From Nitrospirota bacterium (GTDB lineage: Bacteria > Nitrospirota > Thermodesulfovibrionia > UBA6902 > DSMQ01): DNA of 64,000 bases. Location: NCBI GenBank assembly GCA_016208965.1, contig JACQXB010000012.1, forward strand, positions 1 through 64,000, given 5' to 3'. Of this stretch, positions 1-9,757 are shown piece after piece. The translations under genes were made by a program, and so were the position numbers. The notes beneath the pieces were generated by a model. It did no database searches and was not told the DNA's origin. It saw only the letters and a program-made list of their open reading frames with translations. Position 1 is the first letter of the stretch, and each line of letters starts with the position of its first letter.

Positions 1-245
1 ATGTCGACATAAGCGATTATAAGGCATTTTGCGAAGCCGATTTTTTAAAAAATGTCAGTTATGAAGGCAGATCAGGTAAAATACAAAAAGCGGACATTTC
101 TAAATCAGTAAGAATAGGACATTTCTAAATCGGTAGAACATAACACCGTAATTAACTTGATTTGTTAATTAACTGACTGATACAATGTGATAAATTATTA
201 ATTCGGAGTTTTCGGTCAGCATCCATATAAATAATAGGAGGTTTT

Positions 246-392
246 ATGGACATAAATTATATCTTAAAAGTTAAAGATGCCAGGGCAGTAGATATTCAGA
301 AAACACTCCAGTCAGCAGGTATAAAAGTCACAAGCATTACTGAAGTTTACAAAGAGAAAATGGAAGAAGCAGGGGAAAACAAAAGTGTATAA
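246..392 (+). CDS. small protein, 48 aa (MDINYILKVKDARAVDIQKTLQSAGIKVTSITEVYKEKMEEAGENKSV)
   Basis: ATG at 246 preceded by AGGAGG at about 236; ends TAA at 390-392; too short for the supplied ORF track. Confidence 0.5.
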   Translation: MDINYILKVKDARAVDIQKTLQSAGIKVTSITEVYKEKMEEAGENKSV

Positions 393-490
393 AACCAACG
401 ACTTTCCTATATGTTTTCAATAAACCCCGTTAGAAGACTTAGACTTATCTCTAACGGGGTAAACAAATAAGATAAAAATGGAGGGAGAAC

Positions 491-742
491 ATGGAAATCC
501 TAATTGGTAAAGTAACCCATTATTACAAAAATATTGGAATAGCCGCTATAGAATTAAGCGACACATTAGAGGTAGGAAATTTAATCCATATCAAAGGGCA
601 TACAACAGATTTTGAACAAAATGTTAACTCTATGGAAATCGACAATAAAAAGATAACTCATGCTGCAAGGGGACAGGTCATAGGGCTTAAAGTCAACGAC
701 TATGTTAGAGAACATGATATGGTTTATAGGATAGAGAATTAA
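491..742 (+). CDS. EF-Tu domain-2-like small translation-factor-like protein
   Basis: ORF with GGAGGGAGA RBS; IGxVTHYYKxIGVAxIEL...GDxIxIKGxTTDF-like pattern. Confidence 0.7.
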   Translation: MEILIGKVTHYYKNIGIAAIELSDTLEVGNLIHIKGHTTDFEQNVNSMEIDNKKITHAARGQVIGLKVNDYVREHDMVYRIEN

Positions 743-753
743 TCAGGGGAGTA

Positions 754-1272
754 ATGGCACAAGCTGTCACTTTAGAGCATAAATGGTATGCGGCCTATGT
801 GAGGTCAAGGCATGAGTTTCAAGTATTTGGCAGGCTTAATAAAAAAGGCGTTGAGGCATTTCTTCCCACGGTAGAAAGACTGAGGAAATGGAAAGACCGA
901 AAGAAATTAGTTACATTTACGCTCTTTCCAGGCTATCTATTTATCCGCATCACAGAAAAACCACAGGACATATTAAATGTTTTAAAAGTTAAAGGTGTTG
1001 TAAGGATTCTTGGCTCGGCATCTGGCGGCTATGACCCTATCCCCGATGAACAGATAATATCACTAAAGAAGCTTGTTGAGAGTAAAGAGAGCATTAACCC
1101 CTATCCATATCTCAGCAAAGGACAATTGGTAAGGATAAGGCATGGTCCTCTAAGTGGAGTTGAAGGTATGCTTATTGAAAAATTAGGACAGCATATGCTT
1201 GTACTTTCAGTAGATATCCTGAGGCAGGGAGTGGCTTTAAAAATAGACGCCTCAGAGGTAGAAAAAATTTGA
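754..1272 (+). CDS. NusG/RfaH/UpxY-family transcription termination/antitermination protein
   Basis: KWYAAYVRSRHEFQVFGRL...LFPGYLFIRI...VRIRHGPLSGVEG (NGN and KOW). Confidence 0.88.
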   Translation: MAQAVTLEHKWYAAYVRSRHEFQVFGRLNKKGVEAFLPTVERLRKWKDRKKLVTFTLFPGYLFIRITEKPQDILNVLKVKGVVRILGSASGGYDPIPDEQIISLKKLVESKESINPYPYLSKGQLVRIRHGPLSGVEGMLIEKLGQHMLVLSVDILRQGVALKIDASEVEKI

Positions 1273-1307
1273 ACAAAAAGATATTTCAGGTATTTAGTCC
1301 CTATTTG

Positions 1308-1925
1308 CTATAGTAAAACCTTTCCTTCCCTTAGAACCTTTATTGGAGTAGCTGTGACATCTACAATTGTTGAAGGCTTCTCACCTGGTGTTTTTCCTCC
1401 GTCAACAACCAAATCAATTGCCTCTCCAAAATAATTTATTACCTCTACGAACTCCCGCGCAGGGGGCATTCCTGAAAGATTAGCGCTGGTGGCAGTAATG
1501 GGAAAATCCGCTGCTATAGCCAATCTAAGTGCAAAACTACTCCCGGGAATTCTAACCGCTACTTTCCCTGTACCGGCAGTTAGTATCTCGGGTAAACCGT
1601 CTATGGCTTCAAAGACCATGGTCAATGCCCCGGGCCAGAATCTCTCCATCAAATCTTCTGCTTCTATAGGGATAGACTTTACAATTGACTTAAGGATTTC
1701 TCTACTACCAACAATAATAGGTACAGGCTTATCAGGTGGTCTTTTCTTAATGTCAAATAACTTTTTAATAGCATTTTCATTAAATGCATCTACCCCAAGC
1801 CCGTAAAAACTTTCTGTGGGATAAGCCACAATACCACCGTCTTTGAGTACATTTAATGTTTCAGTAATAACTTCCTCACAGGCATCCTCAGTGAGATATA
1901 ATATCTGCATTTTCAATTTTAACAT
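1308..1925 (-). CDS. L-threonylcarbamoyladenylate synthase (Sua5/YciO/YrdC)
   Basis: GGIVAYPTESFYGLGVDA...KKRPPDKPVPIIV...ATSANLSG. Confidence 0.92.
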   Translation of the reverse strand: MLKLKMQILYLTEDACEEVITETLNVLKDGGIVAYPTESFYGLGVDAFNENAIKKLFDIKKRPPDKPVPIIVGSREILKSIVKSIPIEAEDLMERFWPGALTMVFEAIDGLPEILTAGTGKVAVRIPGSSFALRLAIAADFPITATSANLSGMPPAREFVEVINYFGEAIDLVVDGGKTPGEKPSTIVDVTATPIKVLREGKVLL

Positions 1926-2129
1926 ACATAACTTTGTTATAGCCTCACAATTTTTATCTTGTAATTTATTAAATTTTCTGGTATTTTTTGATATGATTCC
2001 ACAGATTTAGCAACTTGATTACACAGATAAAAAAATCTGTGTAATCATCTTTTCCCGACACTTCGGGATTCGCTGAGGTGAAAAAATTGGTATAAATCAA
2101 CTATAATGAAATTATAGGAGGAGATAAGG

Positions 2130-2525
2130 ATGAGAATTATTAGATTAATGGCATTGTTTTTGTCACTAACTTTCTTATGGGGCTGTGAATTAGCGCTGAT
2201 AGGGGCTGGCGCTGGCATAGGGGCTGGCGCTTATAAGATTATTGAAGGAAATATATCAAAAGATTATCCTATAGCGTATAAGAAGGCATGGGAGGCAACA
2301 AATTCCGCGTTTGAGAAACTTACTATAAGTATAACTAACAGTATTGACGAAGGTGTTAAGGGTCAGATAGAGGCAGTAAGAAAAGATGGCACTCAAGTAT
2401 TCGTAAACCTGAAGGATAGAGGCCAAGGTGTTACCTCAATTAGCGTCCGAGTTGGGGGGTTCGGTAATCGTAGCGACGCAGAAAGAATACATGAAGAGAT
2501 AGCCAATGTGGCAGGAATAAAATAA
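2130..2525 (+). CDS. DUF3568-like lipoprotein
   Basis: lipobox LWGC; GAGAGIGAGAYKIIEG...ISVRVGGFGNRSDAERIHEEI. Confidence 0.75.
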   Translation: MRIIRLMALFLSLTFLWGCELALIGAGAGIGAGAYKIIEGNISKDYPIAYKKAWEATNSAFEKLTISITNSIDEGVKGQIEAVRKDGTQVFVNLKDRGQGVTSISVRVGGFGNRSDAERIHEEIANVAGIK

Positions 2526-2534
2526 ATCCAAAAT

Positions 2535-3167
2535 TCAATCCCGATGCTTCGGGACAAAATTCTGGGTTATTTCTCGTGAAACAAATTTAAAGCCTCTACT
2601 TCTAAGTAGGTTAAATATATCCTCTGAGGCAAGTTTTTTAAGAAATTTTTCTCTCTTTTTATTATCCTTTATCTCTCTTAGTGCCTTCTCGCGGATTACT
2701 CCAAGAAATTTAAGGTATTTAGCAAATTCAGTATTATAAAGCTTTTCAATCTCTTTTCTTATCGCCTTTGACATCGCAGGGCTGCAACCCTCTGTGGAGA
2801 TAGCAATGGTTAAAGGACCCCGTTTTATAATAGATGGCGCAATAAAGTTACCCTCAGATGGTGTATCAATTACATTCATAAGATGCCTTGCTTCCTGAGT
2901 AATCTTTGAATTGGTCTGAACAGACGATGTCCCAGCAATGACAATAAATGCATCCTTAACATCACTCTTTCTATAATGCCTTCTTATGTGAGCTAACAAC
3001 CCTCTTGCCTTTAATAATTTAAGTCTCTTTGTTATATCAGGACTAATTACCGTAACAGAGGCGCCTGCCTTTATTAAGGTGAGAATCTTCCTCTCTGCCA
3101 CATTGCCGCCGCCAACAACTATAGCTTTTTTACCTTTCAGATTTAAAAATACAGGATAATATTTCAC
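2535..3167 (-). CDS. precorrin-2 dehydrogenase/sirohydrochlorin ferrochelatase (CysG N-domain type)
   Basis: YYPVFLNLKGKKAIVVGGGNVAERKI...NVIDTPSEGNFIAPSIIKRGPLTIAISTEGCSPAMSK. Confidence 0.9.
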   Translation of the reverse strand: MKYYPVFLNLKGKKAIVVGGGNVAERKILTLIKAGASVTVISPDITKRLKLLKARGLLAHIRRHYRKSDVKDAFIVIAGTSSVQTNSKITQEARHLMNVIDTPSEGNFIAPSIIKRGPLTIAISTEGCSPAMSKAIRKEIEKLYNTEFAKYLKFLGVIREKALREIKDNKKREKFLKKLASEDIFNLLRSRGFKFVSREITQNFVPKHRD

Positions 3168-3931
3168 TTGCCTTTATTGTTATTGAAAGATGCAATAAGC
3201 TTTTTGGCTTCGCTGGATTGTCGGGTGGTGGGATAGTTTTCAATAAGTATGTTTAATGTGTCTATTGCCTTATCTTTGTTGCCTGCATTTTTATAGGAAA
3301 GCCCGAGATAGAAAAGGGTATCTGTCTCTTTTTTTGATTCAGGATAATTTTGAAGGAGCATGTTAAGACGTTGGATAGCGGAATTATAAGAACCCTTCTT
3401 AAAATAAAACTGCCCGACATAAAACTCATGCTCAGCAAGAATGTTTCTACACATCTTTATTCTGTTTTCAGTCACATCTATATAAGGGTTTCTTGGAGAA
3501 AGCGTTTGAAGTTTTTCGAATTCTTTCAAAGCCCTCTGCGCAACCCCATAACTTACATCTGGAGTTTTTATTCTTCTAAAATAACTCATAGCAAGTTGAT
3601 ACTGAGCATAGTATGTATATTTATGGTACTGATGCAGATCCATGAATCGCTCATACTCTATAGCAGCCTCTTCGTATAAGCCTTCCTCAAAGTATGTATC
3701 ACCTGTGCGTATTTGGGCTAAGGCTGCGAATTTACCTGATATATCCTGAATTTTAATATCTTCAAGTATCTTCCTTGCATCTTCATAATATCCCTTTTCT
3801 ATTTTTTCATTCGCCTGCTTCAGATATGCCTCAGCATCAAAAATATTGGTATTTTTTACTGTAGCTTTATTGGAAGAACAGGCAGAAATAATGAACAAAG
3901 CCATAATTAATGGAAATATCTTTCTATACAC
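3164..3931 (-). CDS. outer membrane assembly lipoprotein BamD/YfiO-like
   Basis: lipobox ISAC, TPR repeats, BamD-type arrangement. Confidence 0.75.
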   Translation of the reverse strand: MYRKIFPLIMALFIISACSSNKATVKNTNIFDAEAYLKQANEKIEKGYYEDARKILEDIKIQDISGKFAALAQIRTGDTYFEEGLYEEAAIEYERFMDLHQYHKYTYYAQYQLAMSYFRRIKTPDVSYGVAQRALKEFEKLQTLSPRNPYIDVTENRIKMCRNILAEHEFYVGQFYFKKGSYNSAIQRLNMLLQNYPESKKETDTLFYLGLSYKNAGNKDKAIDTLNILIENYPTTRQSSEAKKLIASFNNNKGK

Positions 3932-4389
3932 CTTACCATACCTCCATATATTGCTCCCTCGGCACTAACCTTTCCCTTTTGCTACTATTTAGTATACAAG
4001 GATAACAGATTAAAATCCAACACATTTGATATCTAATGAGTACTTAATCCAGATAATGCATTTAGTATAAGGCAATAAGGCATGGATGACTGAAAAAGCT
4101 CTATATGCAACACCTTAGCATGTCATTATATAATCAGTAAGTGCATAAATTTATGCAAGAACTTTTATAAAGATTATAAATGACACACAACAAATCTTGT
4201 TGCTTTATAGAGGTTTTGAAGGCATCCATGCCATTCTAATTGCTTCCTTAACTGCATTTTCTGGGTTAATATTTACCCCGTTAGAAATAAAATTTCTAAG
4301 GAGGTGAACGGAGTTAGATTTTACAATAATTCCGGCGGGGTTTGATGCCCCCCTGGAATTTCTGACGGGATTGAATATAACCTTCCTTT

Positions 4390-4545
4390 GGGGAATAAAT
4401 ATCAATACTTAAGCAGGAGTAAGGAAGAAGTGTTTTCTTCTCTGCTATCTCAGGGTTTCCGCTCTGTAACTCAACCATCTCCTTAAACTTTCCGAGTAGT
4501 GAATTCCCTATTGCCATACCGAGAGGCTCGTTCATATCCGTGATT
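4390..4545 (-). pseudogene. remnant of thymidine/pyrimidine-nucleoside phosphorylase, internally deleted
   Basis: minus-strand peptide ITDMNEPLGMAIGNSL joined directly to LGKFKEMVELQSGNPEIAEKKTLLP, two blocks that are separated in intact enzymes. Confidence 0.6.
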
Positions 4546-4741
4546 TATTATTAGGCAAGAAATATTTATGCGTATATCAGTTTGTTGCCTTTTGGTTCGG
4601 GGATTGTATCTCTGACCACATGCAAGATGCAAGATACAGGATACATGATAAGAAAAAATTTTTAGAATAACATTTCTTACCTGTTTCACTTGATATGGTT
4701 TTGCCTTATCCTTGTCCCGTTGCAAATTAATCTTTTCAACA

Positions 4742-5131
4742 TTAAACCTTCACCAGTTTCCCCTTCGCCTCAGCAATCATAACATTATCATCTGTCTTAG
4801 CCTTTGCATATGCCTCTAACATCTTCTTTGTATTTGTTAATATCTCTGCTTCAACAATTATTTTTTGTCCTACATTGAGAGGTTTTCTTAGGCGAATCTC
4901 CATCTGGGCTGTAACAACAGGCATGCCCATGACTATAGCAAGCTTTACCATTGCCTCATCAAGCAGGGTTGATATAATCCCGCCGTGAACTATATTTAAA
5001 TATCCCTGATGCTCTTTCTTTGGAATAAACTCTGTCTTTATGGTTTTACCATCAAAGGAAAAATCAAGTTTCAAACCAATCGGGTTTTTGTGTCCGCAGA
5101 CAAAACAGTATTCGTCATCAATAAGTTCCAT
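4742..5131 (-). CDS. PaaI-family (hotdog) thioesterase
   Basis: CFVCGHKNPIGLKL...GYLNIVHGGIISTLLDEAM. Confidence 0.88.
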   Translation of the reverse strand: MELIDDEYCFVCGHKNPIGLKLDFSFDGKTIKTEFIPKKEHQGYLNIVHGGIISTLLDEAMVKLAIVMGMPVVTAQMEIRLRKPLNVGQKIIVEAEILTNTKKMLEAYAKAKTDDNVMIAEAKGKLVKV

Positions 5132-5132
5132 C

Positions 5133-5726
5133 TTATTTAATAATTCCCTCTACCCCAAGACGAATCATCATCACAGCAATAGAGGCAAGGAGAATTGCCA
5201 TAACCTTTGAGATAGCAATAATACCGTTTTTACCAATTAGCTTAACTATCCTTTGTGCTCCTACAAGAGAAACCCATACTATAACTAAATTTAGTACAAG
5301 TGATATAACAGTAGGTATAATCCCATAATGGTCTATAAGGACTATTAAAGTGGTTAAGACCGCAGGGCCGACTATAAGAGGAACCCCCATAGGAACTATA
5401 CCAACTGATGCTGTATCCTCAATCCTCTTACGCTCACCGCTGTATCTTATTAGTTCAAGCACAGCTATAATAAGAAGGACGCTCCCCCCTGCTATTTTAA
5501 AGTCATTAACAGTAATCCCGAGAATCCTAAAGACCACTTCACCAACTGCAACAAAGGCGAGGCTTACTACAAGGGCAGTGATTACAGAGTGTCTGATAAT
5601 TACCTTTTTCTCGAGTTCTTCTGTTTCGCTGGTAACTGATATGAATATCGGAAGCACAGCAAATATATCTACGGCAACAAAAAGAGGGATAAAGGTCACG
5701 GGCAGGGCTTTTAGCATATCCAGCAT
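5133..5726 (-). CDS. MarC-family integral membrane protein
   Basis: multi-TM; ALPVTFIPLFVAVDIFAVLPIFISVT...GIVPMGVPLIVGPAVLTTLI. Confidence 0.9.
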   Translation of the reverse strand: MLDMLKALPVTFIPLFVAVDIFAVLPIFISVTSETEELEKKVIIRHSVITALVVSLAFVAVGEVVFRILGITVNDFKIAGGSVLLIIAVLELIRYSGERKRIEDTASVGIVPMGVPLIVGPAVLTTLIVLIDHYGIIPTVISLVLNLVIVWVSLVGAQRIVKLIGKNGIIAISKVMAILLASIAVMMIRLGVEGIIK

Positions 5727-5798
5727 GGTTAGATTATATATGGTATTTCTGAATCAGTCAAAGTTGTATTTTATATTTCCCTTAGGCTATATTATTCC

Positions 5799-6374
5799 AT
5801 GCTTAAGTTAATGCGTAGTCATAAGTTCTTCACTGTGTTTCTGCTTTCCGCAGTAACCATTATGATTATAATCACTTTTGTCTTCTGGGGGATAGGGCCC
5901 AAGGAAAATCCATCAGCAATAGTTGTTGCGCAGGTGAAAAACAAAAAAATAGCACAACAGGAATACTGGAGGGTCCATGATAATGCGGAACGCTACTACA
6001 GGGAAATCTTCAAGAACGAGGAAGACATAAAGAGGCTTAATCTTAAAGAGAAAGTAATTAATGACCTTATTGATAGAGAGGTTCTCATGATTGCCGCTGA
6101 GGACATAGGGATAAGGGTAACCGATAAAGAGCTGCAAGAGGCAATAGTTAGCAATCCATTATTCCATAGAAACGGGGTATTTAGTAGAGATGTATATTTG
6201 AGGGCTCTTAAGCTAAACCGTGTGATTCCCAAGGAATACGAAAGCGCACTGAAGAACGAGATGGTTCTTAATAAAATGCACCGATTAATAGGGGAGAGTG
6301 GATTAGATATAAAGGCATACATTGAAGGGCTTAAACAGCAAATGAAAATAACTGTGAATAGTGAATTACTTTAA
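5799..6374 (+). CDS. SurA N-terminal-domain protein lacking a visible PPIase domain
   Basis: TM plus SurA_N-like ...KEKVINDLIDREVLMIAAEDIGIRVTDKELQEAI; ends before any parvulin domain. Confidence 0.75.
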   Translation: MLKLMRSHKFFTVFLLSAVTIMIIITFVFWGIGPKENPSAIVVAQVKNKKIAQQEYWRVHDNAERYYREIFKNEEDIKRLNLKEKVINDLIDREVLMIAAEDIGIRVTDKELQEAIVSNPLFHRNGVFSRDVYLRALKLNRVIPKEYESALKNEMVLNKMHRLIGESGLDIKAYIEGLKQQMKITVNSELL

Positions 6375-6377
6375 TAA

Positions 6378-7553
6378 GTGAAGCGTCTTTTAAAGATTTA
6401 TCAAAAATCATCCTGCCTTATTCTCAGTCTTATGTCTGGCACCTCCCATGACGGCATAGATGCAGTTATTGTAAACATAAAGGATAAAGATAAAAGACAG
6501 AAGATTAAACTTTTAGAGCACTATCACCATCCATTTAATAACATCCTGAGAGCAAAGATATCAGGAGCCTTTTCAGGGGATACAGAAGATGTCTGCAGGC
6601 TCAACTTTGAGCTTGGAGAGGTATTTGCAAAGGTAGTAAATACATGCATTAAAAAAGCAGGATTAACACCTGAGAACATTGATGCCATTGCCTCCCATGG
6701 GCAAACAATCTATCACATACCCCCCAAAGGGAGGGCGACAGGGTCAACCCTTCAAATAGGTGAGGCATCTGTAATTGCTGAGCGCACAGGGATACCTGTT
6801 GTATCTGACTTTAGGACAAGGGACATGGCAGCAGGAGGGCAGGGCGCGCCACTTGTTGCATTGGCTGATTATATCCTGTTTCATGAGAAAGGCAAGACGA
6901 AGGCTATACAGAATATAGGAGGGATAGCCAATTTAACAATAGTCCAAGAGAATATTCAGGATGTTATGGCTTTTGATACAGGACCAGGGATGAGCCTTAT
7001 TGATGAGGCAGTAAGGTTATTAACAAAGGGTAAGGCACATTATGATATCAATGGCAGGATAGCAGAGGGTGGGGAGATTATAACTTCTCTGCTTGAGGAA
7101 TTGCTTTCACACCCGTTTATTAAGAAGCTCCCTCCAAAATCAACAGGCAGGGAAACATTTGGGAGGGGTATGGTACAGGGCATAATCTGTAAGAATATGG
7201 ATAGAAAAGGGAAGTTAAAAGTGGCTCCTCAAGATATCCTCAGAACCCTTACAGAATTTACAGCCTTATCAATAAAGATGGCATATCAAGAAATTGTATT
7301 GCCGAGGGTTAATATTTCTGAGGTTATTCTCTGCGGAGGGGGATGTAAAAACAGCTATCTCACAGGACTTCTAAAGAGAGAGCTCTCACCTATTAAACTA
7401 ATCCCGATTGGAGAATACGGGATTCCATATCAGGCAAAAGAGGCACTGAGTTTTGCAATCCTCGCAAATGAGACATTATCAGGCAGGGAAGGGAACATAC
7501 CAAATGCTACGGGTGCAAGGCATTCTGTAATCTTGGGGAAGCTCACCCTGTAA
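6378..7553 (+). CDS. anmK: anhydro-N-acetylmuramic acid kinase
   Basis: LMSGTSHDGIDAVIV...ASHGQTIYHIP...FDTGPGMSLIDEAVR. Confidence 0.95.
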   Translation: MKRLLKIYQKSSCLILSLMSGTSHDGIDAVIVNIKDKDKRQKIKLLEHYHHPFNNILRAKISGAFSGDTEDVCRLNFELGEVFAKVVNTCIKKAGLTPENIDAIASHGQTIYHIPPKGRATGSTLQIGEASVIAERTGIPVVSDFRTRDMAAGGQGAPLVALADYILFHEKGKTKAIQNIGGIANLTIVQENIQDVMAFDTGPGMSLIDEAVRLLTKGKAHYDINGRIAEGGEIITSLLEELLSHPFIKKLPPKSTGRETFGRGMVQGIICKNMDRKGKLKVAPQDILRTLTEFTALSIKMAYQEIVLPRVNISEVILCGGGCKNSYLTGLLKRELSPIKLIPIGEYGIPYQAKEALSFAILANETLSGREGNIPNATGARHSVILGKLTL

Positions 7554-7640
7554 TAATATAACATTTTGATTTATAAGGAAAATATTTTGCTTTGGAATTT
7601 TTTAGTTGACAAAAAGGCAATATTTGTGTAAAAGATTAGT

Positions 7641-9041
7641 ATGAGCCGATATATGAAAGTTCTTGGTGTTATACTTTTTTTACTTATCCTTGCAGGGGTA
7701 TCTTATTCTAAGGATAAAGAGATTCCAAATATCCACTTACAAGAGAGCCTCTCAATTATTCATCCCCTTACCGCTTATGAATCTATGGTTGAATCCTCCC
7801 ATGAGTATTCATACGAATCATACGAATGGTGTATTCCTCAGGAGGGGTTCTTTACCCCTGGATTAGGGGATGCGGCTGATAATATTAACATAGAATCCCA
7901 AGGTGAAAGCTACACAGAATCCCAAGGTGAGAGCAACACAGTAGTGGAAGCTCTTTATAAAACTCATGGATTTAATAAGGCCGTTGAAAATAGCATTTAC
8001 TTTTTCTCTAACAAGATAAAGGAGAGATTTGGCAGGTCGCTCAGCCGTTCTGGAAAGTATCTTTCAATGATGACAGAGATTTTCAGTGAAAAGGGGCTCC
8101 CTAAGGAACTTGTTTTTCTTCCGTTAATAGAAAGCGGTTTTAACATGTATGCCTATTCCCCTAAAAGGGCTGCTGGGTTATGGCAGTTTATAGCATCAAC
8201 TGGTAAAAAATATGGGTTGAAAATAGACTGGTGGGTAGATGAAAGACGTGACCCGATAAAGGCAACAGTGGCAGCAGCTGAATACCTTAGTGATCTTTAT
8301 GATATGTTTGGCTCATGGAATCTTGCACTGGCTGCCTATAACGGAGGAGAGGGAAGGATTCTAAGGGCACTTAATAAAACAAAAACCAATGATTTCTGGA
8401 CGTTACGGGGTACAAAACATATAAGAAAAGAGACAAAGGATTATGTCCCATTTTACATAGCTGCTACTGCAATTGCGGTAGACCCTGAAGGCTTTGGCTT
8501 CCAAGATGTTAGTTATCATGAACCCCTTACATACGATGAGGTTGTGATTGACTCACCCATGGATATAAAAGCCATAGCCGGTTACGCAGAGGTTGATGTA
8601 AAACAGATACAGGAGCTAAACCCCGAGCTAAAACGGTGGTCTACCCCACCAAATGTTTTGAGTTATACCTTGAGACTCCCTTTTGGGACAAAGGAGAGAT
8701 TTTTGGCTAATATCTCAAATGATACGGATGAGAGGAAATTTTCTATAGATTACTATACAGTTAAAAAAGGTGATACAGTAAAGAAAATAGCAAAGCGATT
8801 TGCTATCTCCTCAGAAGCAATCTTTGAACTAAATTCTTTTAGTAAAAATTCACAGCTTAAGGCAGGCTCAACTATATTAATACCACCAAAAGAATTTGCT
8901 CATCTAACAAAAGACATAAAAAATAAAAAGACCATTACTAAACATAAGAAGCTTAAAAGGGCATCCAAGAAAAGTAAGAAACCTTATCTTGTAACCTCAA
9001 ATGAGAAGAAAAGAGAAACCCCGCATATGCTTATAGATTAA
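7641..9041 (+). CDS. mltD: membrane-bound lytic murein transglycosylase D-like, with LysM
   Basis: LPLIESGFNMYAYSPKRAAGLWQFIASTGKKYGL...NLALAAYNGGEGRI; C-terminal LysM YTVKKGDTVKKIAKRF. Confidence 0.92.
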   Translation: MSRYMKVLGVILFLLILAGVSYSKDKEIPNIHLQESLSIIHPLTAYESMVESSHEYSYESYEWCIPQEGFFTPGLGDAADNINIESQGESYTESQGESNTVVEALYKTHGFNKAVENSIYFFSNKIKERFGRSLSRSGKYLSMMTEIFSEKGLPKELVFLPLIESGFNMYAYSPKRAAGLWQFIASTGKKYGLKIDWWVDERRDPIKATVAAAEYLSDLYDMFGSWNLALAAYNGGEGRILRALNKTKTNDFWTLRGTKHIRKETKDYVPFYIAATAIAVDPEGFGFQDVSYHEPLTYDEVVIDSPMDIKAIAGYAEVDVKQIQELNPELKRWSTPPNVLSYTLRLPFGTKERFLANISNDTDERKFSIDYYTVKKGDTVKKIAKRFAISSEAIFELNSFSKNSQLKAGSTILIPPKEFAHLTKDIKNKKTITKHKKLKRASKKSKKPYLVTSNEKKRETPHMLID

Positions 9042-9757
9042 GGGGTTTGTTTTTTCATTTGTTCTTTATTCCTCATTTTTAGCCGGGCTTCAGCGCTTAG
9101 CGGCGAGTTTGGGAATTCCTTAATAAGCTCTTCGTATCTTTTCTGTGAATCTTCAGGTTTTCCCATGGCTTCATAGAGTTGTGCCTCTTTAAACAGTGCA
9201 GAGCCTTTAAACGTCCCTTTTTTAAATTCCTTGAGCCTCTGCAATGTCTTTAACGCATCATCATTCTTGCCTGCCCCTATATATGAAGATGCAAGCTTCC
9301 AATAAACAAGAGGAAACAGGGCATTAGCATCATCTTCAGAATATTTACTAATAAATCCTATATAGGTATTTATTGCATTGGAATAATCTCTAAGTTTGTA
9401 GTAACAGTTACCAATGTAAAACTGTACCACAGGGGTTGGTTTTAGTTTAAGAGATTGCTGGTAAAGTTCAAGCGACTTTTCCCATCGTTGAGCCTCTGTA
9501 AGGGGACTTTTTAAATTTATGCCATAATAGTAATTAGCTGCTTCTATTTCAAGGGAATATGCCTTTTTGGCTAATGACACAGTATAAATTTTAAAGGCTG
9601 CAAATATAACTATGACAGCGACTGCAACAGAAGAAAGCAAGATAAGAGTTTTCTTTCTTCCACGGATAAAATCCATTATATGGCTGATGATATCCTTTAC
9701 TCCCTCCTCCTTGACAGTTATTTTCTTAATGTCCCTTTTTTTAATCGCCTTTGGCAT
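9038..9757 (-). CDS. TPR membrane protein (YfgM-like)
   Basis: N-terminal TM followed by TPR units. Confidence 0.7.
   Translation of the reverse strand: MPKAIKKRDIKKITVKEEGVKDIISHIMDFIRGRKKTLILLSSVAVAVIVIFAAFKIYTVSLAKKAYSLEIEAANYYYGINLKSPLTEAQRWEKSLELYQQSLKLKPTPVVQFYIGNCYYKLRDYSNAINTYIGFISKYSEDDANALFPLVYWKLASSYIGAGKNDDALKTLQRLKEFKKGTFKGSALFKEAQLYEAMGKPEDSQKRYEELIKEFPNSPLSAEARLKMRNKEQMKKQTP

Noticed and set aside
1-140. Direct repeats ggacatttctaaatc(a/g)gta at about 104-134, with a similar fragment near 56364-56380, as the end of an insertion sequence
   Set aside because: Only two short repeats and no transposase in view; cannot tell an IS end from another local repeat.
4205-4725. Three overlapping minus-strand ORFs as genuine small proteins
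   Set aside because: They read through repeats and a phosphorylase remnant; no RBS or coding coherence across them.
5799-6374. SurA-like gene as a new chaperone lacking PPIase
   Set aside because: Short SurA_N-only proteins are common; truncation cannot be distinguished from a normal family member here.
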